Part shown: positions 6,318-12,012 of the stretch, piece after piece
How positions within the stretch are numbered: the first letter of the stretch is position 1
Layout of the letters: every line of letters starts with the position of its first letter
From: Syntrophaceae bacterium
GTDB taxonomy: Bacteria; Desulfobacterota; Desulfomonilia; Desulfomonilales; Desulfomonilaceae
Length of the DNA: 12,012 bases
Assembly (NCBI GenBank): GCA_014874425.1
Contig: JACWAG010000336.1
Location: 1-12,012 of the forward strand
Reading direction: 5' to 3'
Program-made: the position numbers and the translations under genes
Notes under the pieces: generated by a model
What the model was told of the DNA's origin: nothing
Seen by the model: only the letters and a program-made list of their open reading frames with translations
The model's database searches: none

Positions 6318-8321
6318 ATGAAGAAAATACTTTTCGTTCAACTACCGCCGCCCAGGTTCATATTTGAAGATTCTGGGGCAAACATCCCACTAGCCGCCGG
6401 GTTTCTAGCTTCCTGTATTAAATCACAAGAACCATTGAAGTTTGAAACGGAAATTCTTGGTTCTGACGTTGTAGATGTTCTCTGCGATGCCGGCATAATT
6501 CGGGAGATAACACTGCGATCACCGGATATACTTGCTATGACACTCTATCTTTGGAATTCACAGCGGAGCCTATTTATAGCCACAGCAGTCAAACGGCTGC
6601 TCTCAAATGTGAAAGTCATTGTTGGTGGTCCTGATGTCACGCCAGACAATTCTTGGTTGCTAAGACACCCCTCTATCGACATTGGTGTTTTCGGAGAAGG
6701 CGAACCCCAATTTGTCTCAGCGTTAAATGAAATTGTCTCCTCGGAGAAACATGAGCCATGTAGCATGAAGTCATGTGAAACTGAACAAGTCATTTTCAAA
6801 TCGAGAAATAAATCTATGAAAAATTGGGATCTAGGTCAAGCCGGCTATCCCTATGTTAACGGCATAATCGGCCCTTCAAGAAACGGTTCGATATTTTTGG
6901 AAACAGTCAGAGGGTGTCCATTTAAATGTAAATATTGCTACTATCACAAGGCTTTCGACTCTGTCCGCTCGTATCCAATGACGCTCATTGAAGAAGTTCT
7001 TGATTTTGCCTATTTACAAAAGAACCAAGTGAATGAAATTTACTTGATGGATCCAACGTTTAACGCTCGAAAGGGATTTCGGGACATATTGAAAAGCATG
7101 GCTTCAAGGAGGCGAAACCATGACATCAAGATTCACACGGAATTGAGAGCAGATTTGCTAACTGACGAAGATGTCCGACTGTTTAAGGAAGCTGGATTGG
7201 TATCGGCCGAGATTGGGCTTCAGACTGTGAATCCAGACGTTTTAAAACTGGCTGGACGTTCTGGAGATCCTGAGAGGACGCTTGCAAAAGCGGTGTCCTT
7301 GAGGAAAGCGGAAGTGGATGTAACTACCGGAATAATTCTGGGTTTGCCTGGTGACACGCCCGAAGGTTTTTCCAAGACATTGAACCGCCTTAAGGAGACC
7401 CAAGCGTTCTCGGTCATTCAACCTTTCACCCTAGCCATCTTGCCAGGTTCCGATTTCAGAAGAGAAGCCGGCAAGCTACGCGTACAATACGACGAAAGCC
7501 CCCCATACTATATAAAGTCATCTGACACATTTTCATCTGCTTCGATGAAGATGTGTTTGGATGAATTCGAGGAAACATTTGAGATGGAGCTGGATTACAT
7601 AGGAGCGCCATCGCTTGTTGAATCAGATTCAAACGTTAGTACTAACACTCAAGGGACAAATTACATAAGCAAATGGATAATTAACTTGCCGAATCGGGAC
7701 CTGGTTCAGGTTTCCGGTTGCATCGTGGCGCAGGCGAGCAATCCGTTCACGATATGGTTAAAGGGGGTTGATGCCTCTGGGACCGAGAAACATCTTATTC
7801 AAAGCCTCTGTGCTTTCGTGGCCCAAAGCCCTCACACTGTGTTGCATCTTGTGTTCGAATTCAGTAGAGGTGTTCGTGTAAAATTCTTGCGAGAGATTCT
7901 GGAAGCGACCGCTAATCCTGAAATATACGTAAATAGGGCGTTCTTCCCTTTGTACCCGGAAGGTGAGGTTGTTTCACCCAACTTTATTGTTATTGCGCCT
8001 CTGCCGGCCACAACTTACGCCAGAAACAAAATAATAGAGCGATACTCTCTGGATGCCACCGTCATCTGGAGTGTAAATCTTTCGAACACTGATGATTTAA
8101 GTAATGCTGCTACGCCTATACTGATTACCGGGACGATTCCGTCAGATCCTTCAATTAGGAGTCGCCTATCCAGCGATCTGAAGGAGATCTCCGGTACAAG
8201 GCCGGAAGAAGTCATGTTCCGTCATGGGGACGCTCAACGTTGGTGGGACAGCGAATCCGGGGGAGCCTCGAAACAAGTGAACCTGAGAGAGAACATATTT
8301 GTGACCGGTAAGAAGGATTGA
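6318..8321 (+). CDS. Cobalamin-binding-domain radical SAM protein, function unknown
   Basis: This 667-residue protein has a B12-binding-like Rossmann domain (about 3-145) and a radical SAM core (about 190-385), then about 230 residues I cannot assign. The first domain shows KKILFVQLPPPR, VIVGGPDVTPD (100-110) and FGEGEP (125-130). I see no DxHxxG motif, so any cobalamin would bind without a lower axial His, as in many B12 radical SAM enzymes. The core has the cluster motif C200-x3-C204-x2-C207 in RGCPFKCKYCYY, MDPTFN (244-249), the AEIGLQT strand and IILGLPGDT (339-347). Such enzymes often do methylations or ring formation, but no substrate can be read here. The C-terminal part (about 430-667) has alternating strands and helices without motifs I recognise. 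The SD is poor (GGGG two bases before ATG). The start is kept because MKKILFVQLPPP is a natural beginning. It stands alone between a divergent and a convergent neighbour. Confidence 0.9.
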   Translation: MKKILFVQLPPPRFIFEDSGANIPLAAGFLASCIKSQEPLKFETEILGSDVVDVLCDAGIIREITLRSPDILAMTLYLWNSQRSLFIATAVKRLLSNVKVIVGGPDVTPDNSWLLRHPSIDIGVFGEGEPQFVSALNEIVSSEKHEPCSMKSCETEQVIFKSRNKSMKNWDLGQAGYPYVNGIIGPSRNGSIFLETVRGCPFKCKYCYYHKAFDSVRSYPMTLIEEVLDFAYLQKNQVNEIYLMDPTFNARKGFRDILKSMASRRRNHDIKIHTELRADLLTDEDVRLFKEAGLVSAEIGLQTVNPDVLKLAGRSGDPERTLAKAVSLRKAEVDVTTGIILGLPGDTPEGFSKTLNRLKETQAFSVIQPFTLAILPGSDFRREAGKLRVQYDESPPYYIKSSDTFSSASMKMCLDEFEETFEMELDYIGAPSLVESDSNVSTNTQGTNYISKWIINLPNRDLVQVSGCIVAQASNPFTIWLKGVDASGTEKHLIQSLCAFVAQSPHTVLHLVFEFSRGVRVKFLREILEATANPEIYVNRAFFPLYPEGEVVSPNFIVIAPLPATTYARNKIIERYSLDATVIWSVNLSNTDDLSNAATPILITGTIPSDPSIRSRLSSDLKEISGTRPEEVMFRHGDAQRWWDSESGGASKQVNLRENIFVTGKKD

Positions 8322-8354
8322 TACAGTTTGAACCGACGATTAGGGGCCTGGGTT

Positions 8355-8394
8355 GGGACGGGGGAGAATACGAAGTCAGATGTCCCCACGTCCC
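8355..8394. repeat. Long bulged hairpin in the convergent gap between the radical SAM gene and bioB
   Basis: GGGACGGGGG (8355-8364) pairs with CCCCACGTCCC (8384-8394), giving ten G-C-rich base pairs with one bulged A (8388) and a 19-base loop. It lies in the 151-bp convergent gap 33 bp past the radical SAM stop. There is no T-run on either strand, so it is not a standard intrinsic terminator. It could still block 3' exonucleases or slow polymerase. A second, weaker stem, CGCGA (8448-8452) with TCGCG (8466-8470), lies just past the bioB stop. Confidence 0.45.
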
Positions 8395-8472
8395 TCGCTG
8401 GGAGTGGCAGGCCATGCCTTAGATTACTTGAAAGCCTATCGCCGGGACGCGAATCGAATTCGGTGTCGCGGT

Positions 8473-9477
8473 TCAACACACATAGCTAATGTCGAATCCG
8501 GCCTGCCTAACCATTCTTAAATCATCCTCAACGGAACGCCCGCCGGTAGTCAGATATCCGCCTATGATCATTCCATTAGCCCCGGATCGTAGAGCCATGG
8601 CTTGAAAATCGCCAAGGTTCCTTTCTCTGCCGCCAGCGATCTTGATGGTCGCAGATGGAAGCACGAGCCTGAATACCGCTATAGTTTTAATAATTTCCAT
8701 AGGTTCCGGTGGTGTGGTGTCTTGAAGAGGTGTGCCTGGTCTTGGATTGAGTATATTTATGGGAACGCAATCGACTCCGAGGTCTGCCAGGGTAAACGCA
8801 AGGTCCATTCTTTGCGATGGGGTCTCTCCAAGACCTATTATTCCACCGCAGCACGCTGACGCGCCGTTGCTTTTTACAAGTTTTACAGTCCCTACCCGGG
8901 ACTCATAGCTATGAGTGGAACAGATGGATGGGTAATAATCACGTGAAGATTCGAGATTATGATTGTATCGGGTTACTCCAGCGCCAAAAAGTTTTGCTGC
9001 CCTATTTTCGTTCAGGAAGCCTAGGGAAGCGTCAAGCGCAATATCTACCTCGGATTTCACTATACGTAGAGACTCTATTAACCTGTCGAAGTCCTGTTCG
9101 CTCAGCGCCCCACCGCTGGTTACCGTGCAGAAGCGCCCAGCGCCAAAGGCTTTTGCCGCCCTTGCGGCGCTGAGGATCTCCGCTGTTGATTTCAGGTCAT
9201 AGATCTCGCTGGCGTCTCCATGTTTGGCGGATTGCGCGCAAAATGCGCAATCTTCAGAGCACATTCCCGATTTGGCGTTTATCAGGGAGCACGAGTCAAA
9301 CCTGTTGCCAAGGAAGTTGATCCTTATCCGATCAGCGGCGGCCGCCAGCTTCATTAGCAAATTGTAAGGCAGGTTCCACAAGGCAGCGGCTTCTTCTCTC
9401 TCGATCTTTCCTCCGTCCAATATCCTGGATTCAATTTCCTTAATGAGTTCAATCAGCACGTTTTGATTTTTGTCCAT
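8473..9477 (-). CDS. bioB: Biotin synthase, probably the anaerobe-type (Type II) form
   Basis: BioB inserts sulfur into dethiobiotin to make biotin, using SAM radical chemistry and a sacrificial or sulfide-donating auxiliary Fe-S cluster. At 334 residues the protein has the radical SAM motif C73-x3-C77-x2-C80 in SGMCSEDCAFCAQSA, RFCTVTSGG (Cys117), RYNHNLESS, CCGGIIGLGET (Cys209-Cys210) and PINILNPRPGTPL. By eye alignment to E. coli BioB, Cys97 and Cys188 are kept as Cys117 and Cys209, but Cys128 aligns with Asp149 and Arg260 with Lys279. An extra Cys63 lies in the segment DSCSLINAKSG. These changes suggest the [4Fe-5S] Type II enzyme known from strict anaerobes. ATG 9477 is preferred over longer in-frame ATGs at 9489 and 9495 because GGAGG (9483-9487) ends five bases before it. 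No other biotin gene is beside it, so its substrate supply must be encoded elsewhere. Confidence 0.95.
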   Translation of the reverse strand: MDKNQNVLIELIKEIESRILDGGKIEREEAAALWNLPYNLLMKLAAAADRIRINFLGNRFDSCSLINAKSGMCSEDCAFCAQSAKHGDASEIYDLKSTAEILSAARAAKAFGAGRFCTVTSGGALSEQDFDRLIESLRIVKSEVDIALDASLGFLNENRAAKLFGAGVTRYNHNLESSRDYYPSICSTHSYESRVGTVKLVKSNGASACCGGIIGLGETPSQRMDLAFTLADLGVDCVPINILNPRPGTPLQDTTPPEPMEIIKTIAVFRLVLPSATIKIAGGRERNLGDFQAMALRSGANGMIIGGYLTTGGRSVEDDLRMVRQAGFDISYVC

Positions 9478-9498
9478 AAGAACCTCCATCAACAAATT

Positions 9499-9511
9499 AC
9501 TTTATCAAAGT
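9499..9511. promoter_or_regulatory. Short inverted repeat upstream of bioB
   Basis: ACTTT and AAAGT flank ATC 22-34 bp before the bioB start. With one mismatch per arm the symmetry extends to 9496-9514. It overlaps or follows the expected bioB promoter (a TATAAC hexamer occurs on the minus strand just upstream), so it could be an operator. It does not match the usual BirA site, and chance is possible in AT-rich sequence. Confidence 0.25.
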
Positions 9512-9555
9512 TATAGGTTAATCGGTAATCCCTTTTGCTTTTGATAGCCGTGTTT

Positions 9556-9586
9556 TTTGAATCCAAGTCCGCTAATTTGAATCTAA
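9556..9586 (+). promoter_or_regulatory. Direct repeat TTTGAATCYAA with 20-bp period upstream of hsp20
   Basis: TTTGAATCCAA (9556-9566) and TTTGAATCTAA (9576-9586) lie in the same orientation 20 bp apart, close to two helical turns. They are 51-81 bp before the hsp20 start. Each contains TTGAAT, a fair -35 hexamer, though no good -10 follows at 17 bp. The spacing on one DNA face suits a regulator binding side by side. No classical sigma-32 -10 (CCCCAT) is seen on this strand. Confidence 0.4.
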
Positions 9587-9636
9587 ATATATGGCATGGG
9601 GTAAGAGATTGCCACGATTTGGAAGGAGTCAGTCCA

Positions 9637-10101
9637 ATGTACTCTCTAAATAGTTTTAATTCAGGAAAATTCAGAAATGAATTCAGGACTATGAAAAGGG
9701 AAATGGATGAAGTATTTGAAAGCTTATCTCAAGGGAAAACCATGTGGGCGTCTCCTCTGTGGCGCGAATCGAGCCTGTTGCCGTTGATCAATGTTAGGGA
9801 GACTCAAGAAAGCTTCGTGGTGACTTGCGAGGTTCCTGGCATAAAGGTCGAAGATCTCAACATAAAAATCGAAGGAGACACTCTGACATTACGGGGAGAG
9901 CGAAAAACCGACGCGCAGGTCGGCAAAGTGAGTTATCTTAGGCGTGAAAGGGCTTCAGGCTTTTTCCAACGTAGCCTAACTATACCGAGAGCAATCGATG
10001 AAGACAGTGTGACCGCGACATACAAAAAGGGAGTCCTCACGGTGACTTTGTTGAAAGAGTCAAAGAAAGCGTTCCGTCGAATAAGGGTCAGTTACGAGTG
10101 A
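9637..10101 (+). CDS. Small heat-shock protein, Hsp20/alpha-crystallin family
   Basis: This 154-residue chaperone is of the type that holds unfolding proteins in the cytoplasm without ATP. It has a flexible N-terminal arm (about 1-48), an alpha-crystallin domain (about 50-141) and a short tail. Family features are INVRETQESFVVTCEVPGI (51-69), GDTLTLRGER (80-89), RERASGFFQRSLTIP (103-117), ATYKKGVLTVTL (127-138), and an I-x-V motif (Ile149, Val151) used in oligomer assembly. ATG 9637 is chosen because AAGGAG (9623-9628) lies eight bases upstream. An in-frame TTG at 9535 would add 34 residues unlike the family and no SD precedes it. TGGCA (9592-9596) and TGCCA (9610-9614) form a weak hairpin in the leader. 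The heat-shock sigma gene rpoH follows 208 bp downstream on the same strand, consistent with a stress locus. Confidence 0.95.
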   Translation: MYSLNSFNSGKFRNEFRTMKREMDEVFESLSQGKTMWASPLWRESSLLPLINVRETQESFVVTCEVPGIKVEDLNIKIEGDTLTLRGERKTDAQVGKVSYLRRERASGFFQRSLTIPRAIDEDSVTATYKKGVLTVTLLKESKKAFRRIRVSYE

Positions 10102-10102
10102 T

Positions 10103-10129
10103 GTAAAACATTATTATGTGGAGTTTTAC
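10103..10129 (+). repeat. Hairpin directly after the hsp20 stop
   Basis: GTAAAAC (10103-10109) and GTTTTAC (10123-10129) are perfect 7-bp arms with a 13-base loop, starting one base after the stop. The stem is AT-rich and no T-run follows. It is the first of three successive hairpins between hsp20 and rpoH and could protect the hsp20 transcript end. Confidence 0.4.
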
Positions 10130-10134
10130 GCAAG

Positions 10135-10152
10135 AATTATGGTAACATAATT
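10135..10152 (+). repeat. Perfect hairpin with GTAA tetraloop between hsp20 and rpoH
   Basis: AATTATGGTAACATAATT is a 7-bp perfect stem closed by GTAA (a GNRA loop as RNA). It lies 34 bp after the hsp20 stop. It shares the G-GTAA-C core with the hairpin at 3808-3823. As DNA, it is equally an 18-bp inverted repeat that could bind a dimer. Confidence 0.45.
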
Positions 10153-10182
10153 AGTTCTCGAAAGATAGCGAAGGAACTTTTT
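10153..10182 (+). terminator. Weak candidate intrinsic terminator after hsp20
   Basis: AGTTC (10153-10157) and GAACT (10174-10178) are complementary, with a short CG/CG pairing possible inside the loop, and the right arm runs into TTTTT (10178-10182). The position suits termination of hsp20 before the rpoH promoter region. The stem is only five pairs with two G-C, so strength should be low. Confidence 0.35.
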
Positions 10183-10190
10183 GTGCTAAG

Positions 10191-10276
10191 GGTTGACATA
10201 ATTACAAAGAGTGAGCATTTGATGCCGTGTTTTCTTGTTAAGAGCTTAAACATAGTCAACCACAAAAGTTAACAAG
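10191..10276 (+). promoter_or_regulatory. Interleaved inverted repeats in the rpoH leader, possible pseudoknot or operators
   Basis: GGTTGAC (10191-10197) is complementary to GTCAACC (10255-10261), and CTTGTTAA (10234-10241) to TTAACAAG (10269-10276). All are perfect and their order A-B-A'-B' is that of an H-type pseudoknot if transcribed. TTGACA (10193-10198) inside arm A is a consensus -35, but the best -10 match, TTTGAT at 10218, is poor and 19 bp away. A near-palindrome, TTAAGAGCTTAA (10238-10249), overlaps arm B. DNA operator sites or RNA control of rpoH are both possible. Confidence 0.4.
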
Positions 10277-10309
10277 TATCTATCCTGGGGAAAGAATCGG
10301 AGTGTAGGA

Positions 10310-11161
10310 ATGAACTATGCCGTAGCGATCAACCAAATAGACCAATTCTTGGCCCAAGTCCGTACTATAAAGCCTTTATCGGCTGAACAAGAATTTGCGC
10401 TTGCGGTGAAATTTAGAGAATCTGGAGACGTAGAAGCGGCCCACGAATTGGTGGTATCACATCTGCCATTTGTCGTTAAGATCGCGTTTCAGTATCGACA
10501 TTACATGTTGCCGGTGCAGGATCTCATTCAGGAAGGTTCAATTGGTTTGATGAAAGCTGTCAAACGCTTTGATCCTTATAAAGGCTACCGGTTGGTATCC
10601 TTTGCAATATGGTGGGTAAAAGCGTACATAAAAAACTTCATACTCAAGTCATGGAATCTGGTGAAACTGGGCACAACTCAAGCCCAACGAAAACTCTTTT
10701 TCCGAATCGGGGACATCGGTGAACATCAGGATTCGGAAACTCGATCAGAACGTATAGAAAAATTGGCGGAAGAACTGAATGTGCGGTCCGATGACGTAAT
10801 TGAAGTTGAAGCTAGGGTCAAAGCAAGGGATTGGTCCCTTAACGAACCTCTCGGCGATGACAAGGATTTCACAGCCATCGAAATGCTTGAAGACGAATCA
10901 GACAATCAGGAAGTCCAAATGATTGCTATGGAATCTGATAAAAAACTGCATGAAGCCGCCGGTAACGCGTTAAAGAAACTTGATGATCGAGAACGTTTCA
11001 TAGTCGAAAAAAGATTTATGGACGATTCTCCGTGGACTCTCCAGAAACTTGGAGAGCATTTTGGAACAAGCCGGGAGCGCATGAGACAGGTAGAAAAACG
11101 AGCGCTTGGGAAACTCAAGAAGGAACTGTCCGTCAACTTGACTGAAGCGCCAGCCTATTGA
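10310..11161 (+). CDS. rpoH: RNA polymerase heat-shock sigma factor RpoH (sigma-32)
   Basis: This alternative sigma factor of 283 residues directs RNA polymerase to heat-shock promoters. Region 2 (about 46-115) contains DLIQEGSIGLMKAVKRFDPYKG (split 71-80 and 81-92) and VSFAIWWVKAYI, the -10 recognition surface. The RpoH box QRKLFF (126-131), diagnostic for this class, follows TTQA. Region 4 (about 216-270) has WTLQKLGEHFGTSRERMRQ (242-260) as the -35 recognising helix-turn-helix. The length equals that of proteobacterial RpoH, and no anti-sigma gene is nearby. GGAG (10299-10302) lies seven bases before ATG. TCCT (10283-10286) could pair with AGGA (10306-10309), placing the SD in a loop, a weak hint of translational control. 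A strong terminator follows at 11199. Its place after hsp20 suggests both respond to heat. The identification is secure; the regulation is inferred. Confidence 0.95.
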   Translation: MNYAVAINQIDQFLAQVRTIKPLSAEQEFALAVKFRESGDVEAAHELVVSHLPFVVKIAFQYRHYMLPVQDLIQEGSIGLMKAVKRFDPYKGYRLVSFAIWWVKAYIKNFILKSWNLVKLGTTQAQRKLFFRIGDIGEHQDSETRSERIEKLAEELNVRSDDVIEVEARVKARDWSLNEPLGDDKDFTAIEMLEDESDNQEVQMIAMESDKKLHEAAGNALKKLDDRERFIVEKRFMDDSPWTLQKLGEHFGTSRERMRQVEKRALGKLKKELSVNLTEAPAY

Positions 11162-11198
11162 GACAAGTAGGCGTGGCTTAAAAGAGAATGTCTAAATT

Positions 11199-11235
11199 GG
11201 CTGCCGCTTGATTCTAAATCGGCGGCCTAATTTTT
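11199..11235 (+). terminator. Intrinsic terminator of rpoH
   Basis: GGCTGCCG (11199-11206) pairs with CGGCGGCC (11220-11227) over eight pairs with one G-U, and the 13-base loop is AT-rich. TAATTTTTAATTT follows. With one bulged T the flanks AAATT and AATTT extend the stem. It is 37 bp past the rpoH stop. On the minus strand the same stem could help end the YnfA transcript, since the two genes converge here, but the T-run is weaker. Confidence 0.8.
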
Positions 11236-11238
11236 AAT

Positions 11239-11568
11239 TTATGTTTGACGAGGCGCCCATAGCATCACGTATACTCCAAGCAGGCAGATTGCCGACCCAA
11301 TCCAATCATACATGTCTGGGGTTTTACGATCGATACCCCATCCCCAGAACACGGATAGAAAAACGAATACTCCTCCGTAGGCGGCGTAAATTCTTCCGAA
11401 ATCCGGAAAGTTTTGCAGGGTCGGAATGACGCCGTAGACAAAGAGGACCAGCCCGCCAATGATCCCACACCAAATGGAACTATGCTCTCTTAGCCATAGC
11501 CATACCATGTAACCTCCTCCGATTTCCGCCAACCCTGCGACAACGAATAATATTCCTGCTCTAATCAA
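11239..11568 (-). CDS. YnfA-family (UPF0060) small multidrug-resistance-like membrane protein
   Basis: This 109-residue inner-membrane protein has four predicted helices (about 4-26, 32-51, 58-79, 86-106). The family signature is plain: LAEIGGGYMVWLWLRE (13-28), FGRIYAAYGGVFV (57-69), WGW, and YDWIGSAICLLGVYVM (87-102), ending in APR. YnfA proteins are remote relatives of small multidrug-resistance transporters and work as dimers. Efflux has been reported for some, but the native substrate is uncertain. The start codon is TTG at 11568. It is accepted because the protein then begins exactly where relatives do, no other upstream start is in frame, and a strong SD block, AAGGAGAGGG (complement of 11578-11587), lies nine bases before it. 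The acetyltransferase gene is 72 bp upstream on the same strand, so co-transcription is possible. The gene converges with rpoH. Confidence 0.92.
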   Translation of the reverse strand: MIRAGILFVVAGLAEIGGGYMVWLWLREHSSIWCGIIGGLVLFVYGVIPTLQNFPDFGRIYAAYGGVFVFLSVFWGWGIDRKTPDMYDWIGSAICLLGVYVMLWAPRQT

Positions 11569-11640
11569 TTCTTCGTTCCCTCTCCTTAGAACACGTCAAG
11601 AAATAGAAAAATCAATATTGGTTGAATGTAAAGTTCTTTA

Positions 11641-12012
11641 TCATTGTTTTAACAATAGCCTAAACGGGATCATTGCAGAAGGCGCAAAACCATGTCTCCG
11701 ATAGAAACGTATTGCAGAATCGTTTATTTTGTCGGTCAACAATGTGATGCGGAGGCAACCTGAGGCCTGCGCAAATTCAATTGCTTTGCGAATCATCAAG
11801 GAGCCCAAGCCACAGTTACGGTTCTCAGGCCGAACAATCATGTCCTCGACAATAGCGACGCGTCCGCCACAAACTGTACTGACGGTGTAGAGTATATTGA
11901 CCATGCCTAAAACGGTGGGACCTTCCCTGAGCACAAGTATGCTGCCAACCTCCGGACACTCAATAATCCAGCGCAATCCTCGACACTGCTTTTCGAAGTC
12001 AGGCTGGAAATC
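11641..12012 (-). CDS. GNAT-family N-acetyltransferase (5'-truncated by window edge)
   Basis: This acetyl-CoA-dependent transferase is missing its N-terminus. Translation is open through the window edge, and the residues before the TTG at 11976 (FQPDFEKQCRGL) match the helix usually found ahead of this point, so that TTG is not the start. The visible 124 residues cover the core: a beta strand with ILVLREGPTVLGMVNI, the EDMIVRPENRNCGLGSLM block with the R-x-x-G-x-G acetyl-CoA pyrophosphate loop (RNCGLG), a following helix, ITLLTDKINDSAIRFYRRHGF, and a closing strand. The substrate may be a small molecule or protein N-terminus and cannot be told. It ends 72 bp before the YnfA-family gene on the same strand. 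CAATATTG (11613-11620) in that gap is an 8-bp palindrome of unknown meaning. Confidence 0.88.
   Translation of the reverse strand, partial: DFQPDFEKQCRGLRWIIECPEVGSILVLREGPTVLGMVNILYTVSTVCGGRVAIVEDMIVRPENRNCGLGSLMIRKAIEFAQASGCLRITLLTDKINDSAIRFYRRHGFAPSAMIPFRLLLKQ

Noticed and set aside
8602..9202. Open reading frames on the + strand opposite bioB
   Set aside because: They overlap a clear bioB, encode no recognisable protein and have no SD; they are antisense frames.
9478..9495. Longer BioB beginning at ATG 9495 or 9489
   Set aside because: The strong GGAGG lies at 9483-9487, inside that extension, and serves ATG 9477.
9491..9530. BirA-type biotin operator upstream of bioB
   Set aside because: Fragments such as GGTTAA and TTGTTGA occur but not as the paired, spaced half-sites of a biotin operator.
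9535..9636. N-terminal extension of Hsp20 from TTG 9535
   Set aside because: The extra 34 residues do not resemble Hsp20, no SD precedes the TTG, and the internal ATG 9637 has AAGGAG at the right distance.
9592..9644. RNA thermometer in the hsp20 leader
   Set aside because: TGGCA/TGCCA forms a short hairpin but leaves the SD free, and the GAGT/ACTC pairing across the start codon is only four bases.
10183..10189. GTGCTAA resembling the right half of a CIRCE element near hsp20/rpoH
   Set aside because: No TTAGCACTC left half is present at the required 9-bp spacing.
10193..10223. Confident sigma-70 promoter for rpoH based on TTGACA
   Set aside because: The -35 is perfect but no acceptable -10 occurs at 16-18 bp, so it is mentioned only within the repeat region.

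Overview
The window looks like ordinary chromosome from an anaerobic Gram-negative bacterium. A sulfate-reducing or syntrophic deltaproteobacterium (Desulfobacterota) is my best guess. The pointers are an RpoH-type heat-shock sigma factor, a family-4 Fe-S uracil-DNA glycosylase, a cobalamin-type radical SAM protein, and a biotin synthase whose auxiliary-cluster residues resemble the form found in strict anaerobes. The taxonomic call is inference from gene content. I see no tRNA, rRNA, CRISPR array, IS element, phage module or attachment site.

Layout. Positions 1-5491 (+) hold six tightly packed co-directional genes: the end of coaBC (cut by the window edge), a family-4 uracil-DNA glycosylase, an NfeD/ClpP-class membrane protease, a slipin (band-7/SPFH), a small four-helix membrane protein, and a DUF1343/NamZ-like protein. 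The nfeD and slipin genes form a well-known protease-scaffold pair. The membrane protein and the cell-wall glycosidase-like protein extend this into an envelope-maintenance group. A lone PhoB-like response regulator (-) ends convergently against this run. It is divergent from a 667-residue cobalamin-binding radical SAM protein (+) across a 101-bp region rich in palindromes. Next come bioB (-), then hsp20 and rpoH (+), which form a small heat-shock locus. A convergent pair on the minus strand closes the window: a YnfA-family membrane protein and a GNAT acetyltransferase that runs off the right edge.

No gap between genes exceeds 300 bases. The richest non-coding stretch is the 208 bp between hsp20 and rpoH. 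It holds two perfect hairpins, a weak terminator candidate, a consensus -35 hexamer and two long inverted repeats that interleave in pseudoknot order. A clear intrinsic terminator follows rpoH. Several starts were moved from the longest open frame to an internal codon because of a good Shine-Dalgarno (SD) sequence: the four-helix protein, the NamZ-like protein, bioB and hsp20.

The points most worth a second look are the BioB cluster-ligand substitutions, the interleaved repeats before rpoH, the unassigned C-terminal third of the radical SAM protein, the Glu-to-Gln change in the NamZ-like protein, and the 14-bp palindrome in the divergent promoter region. I do not see a clearly new multi-gene system.
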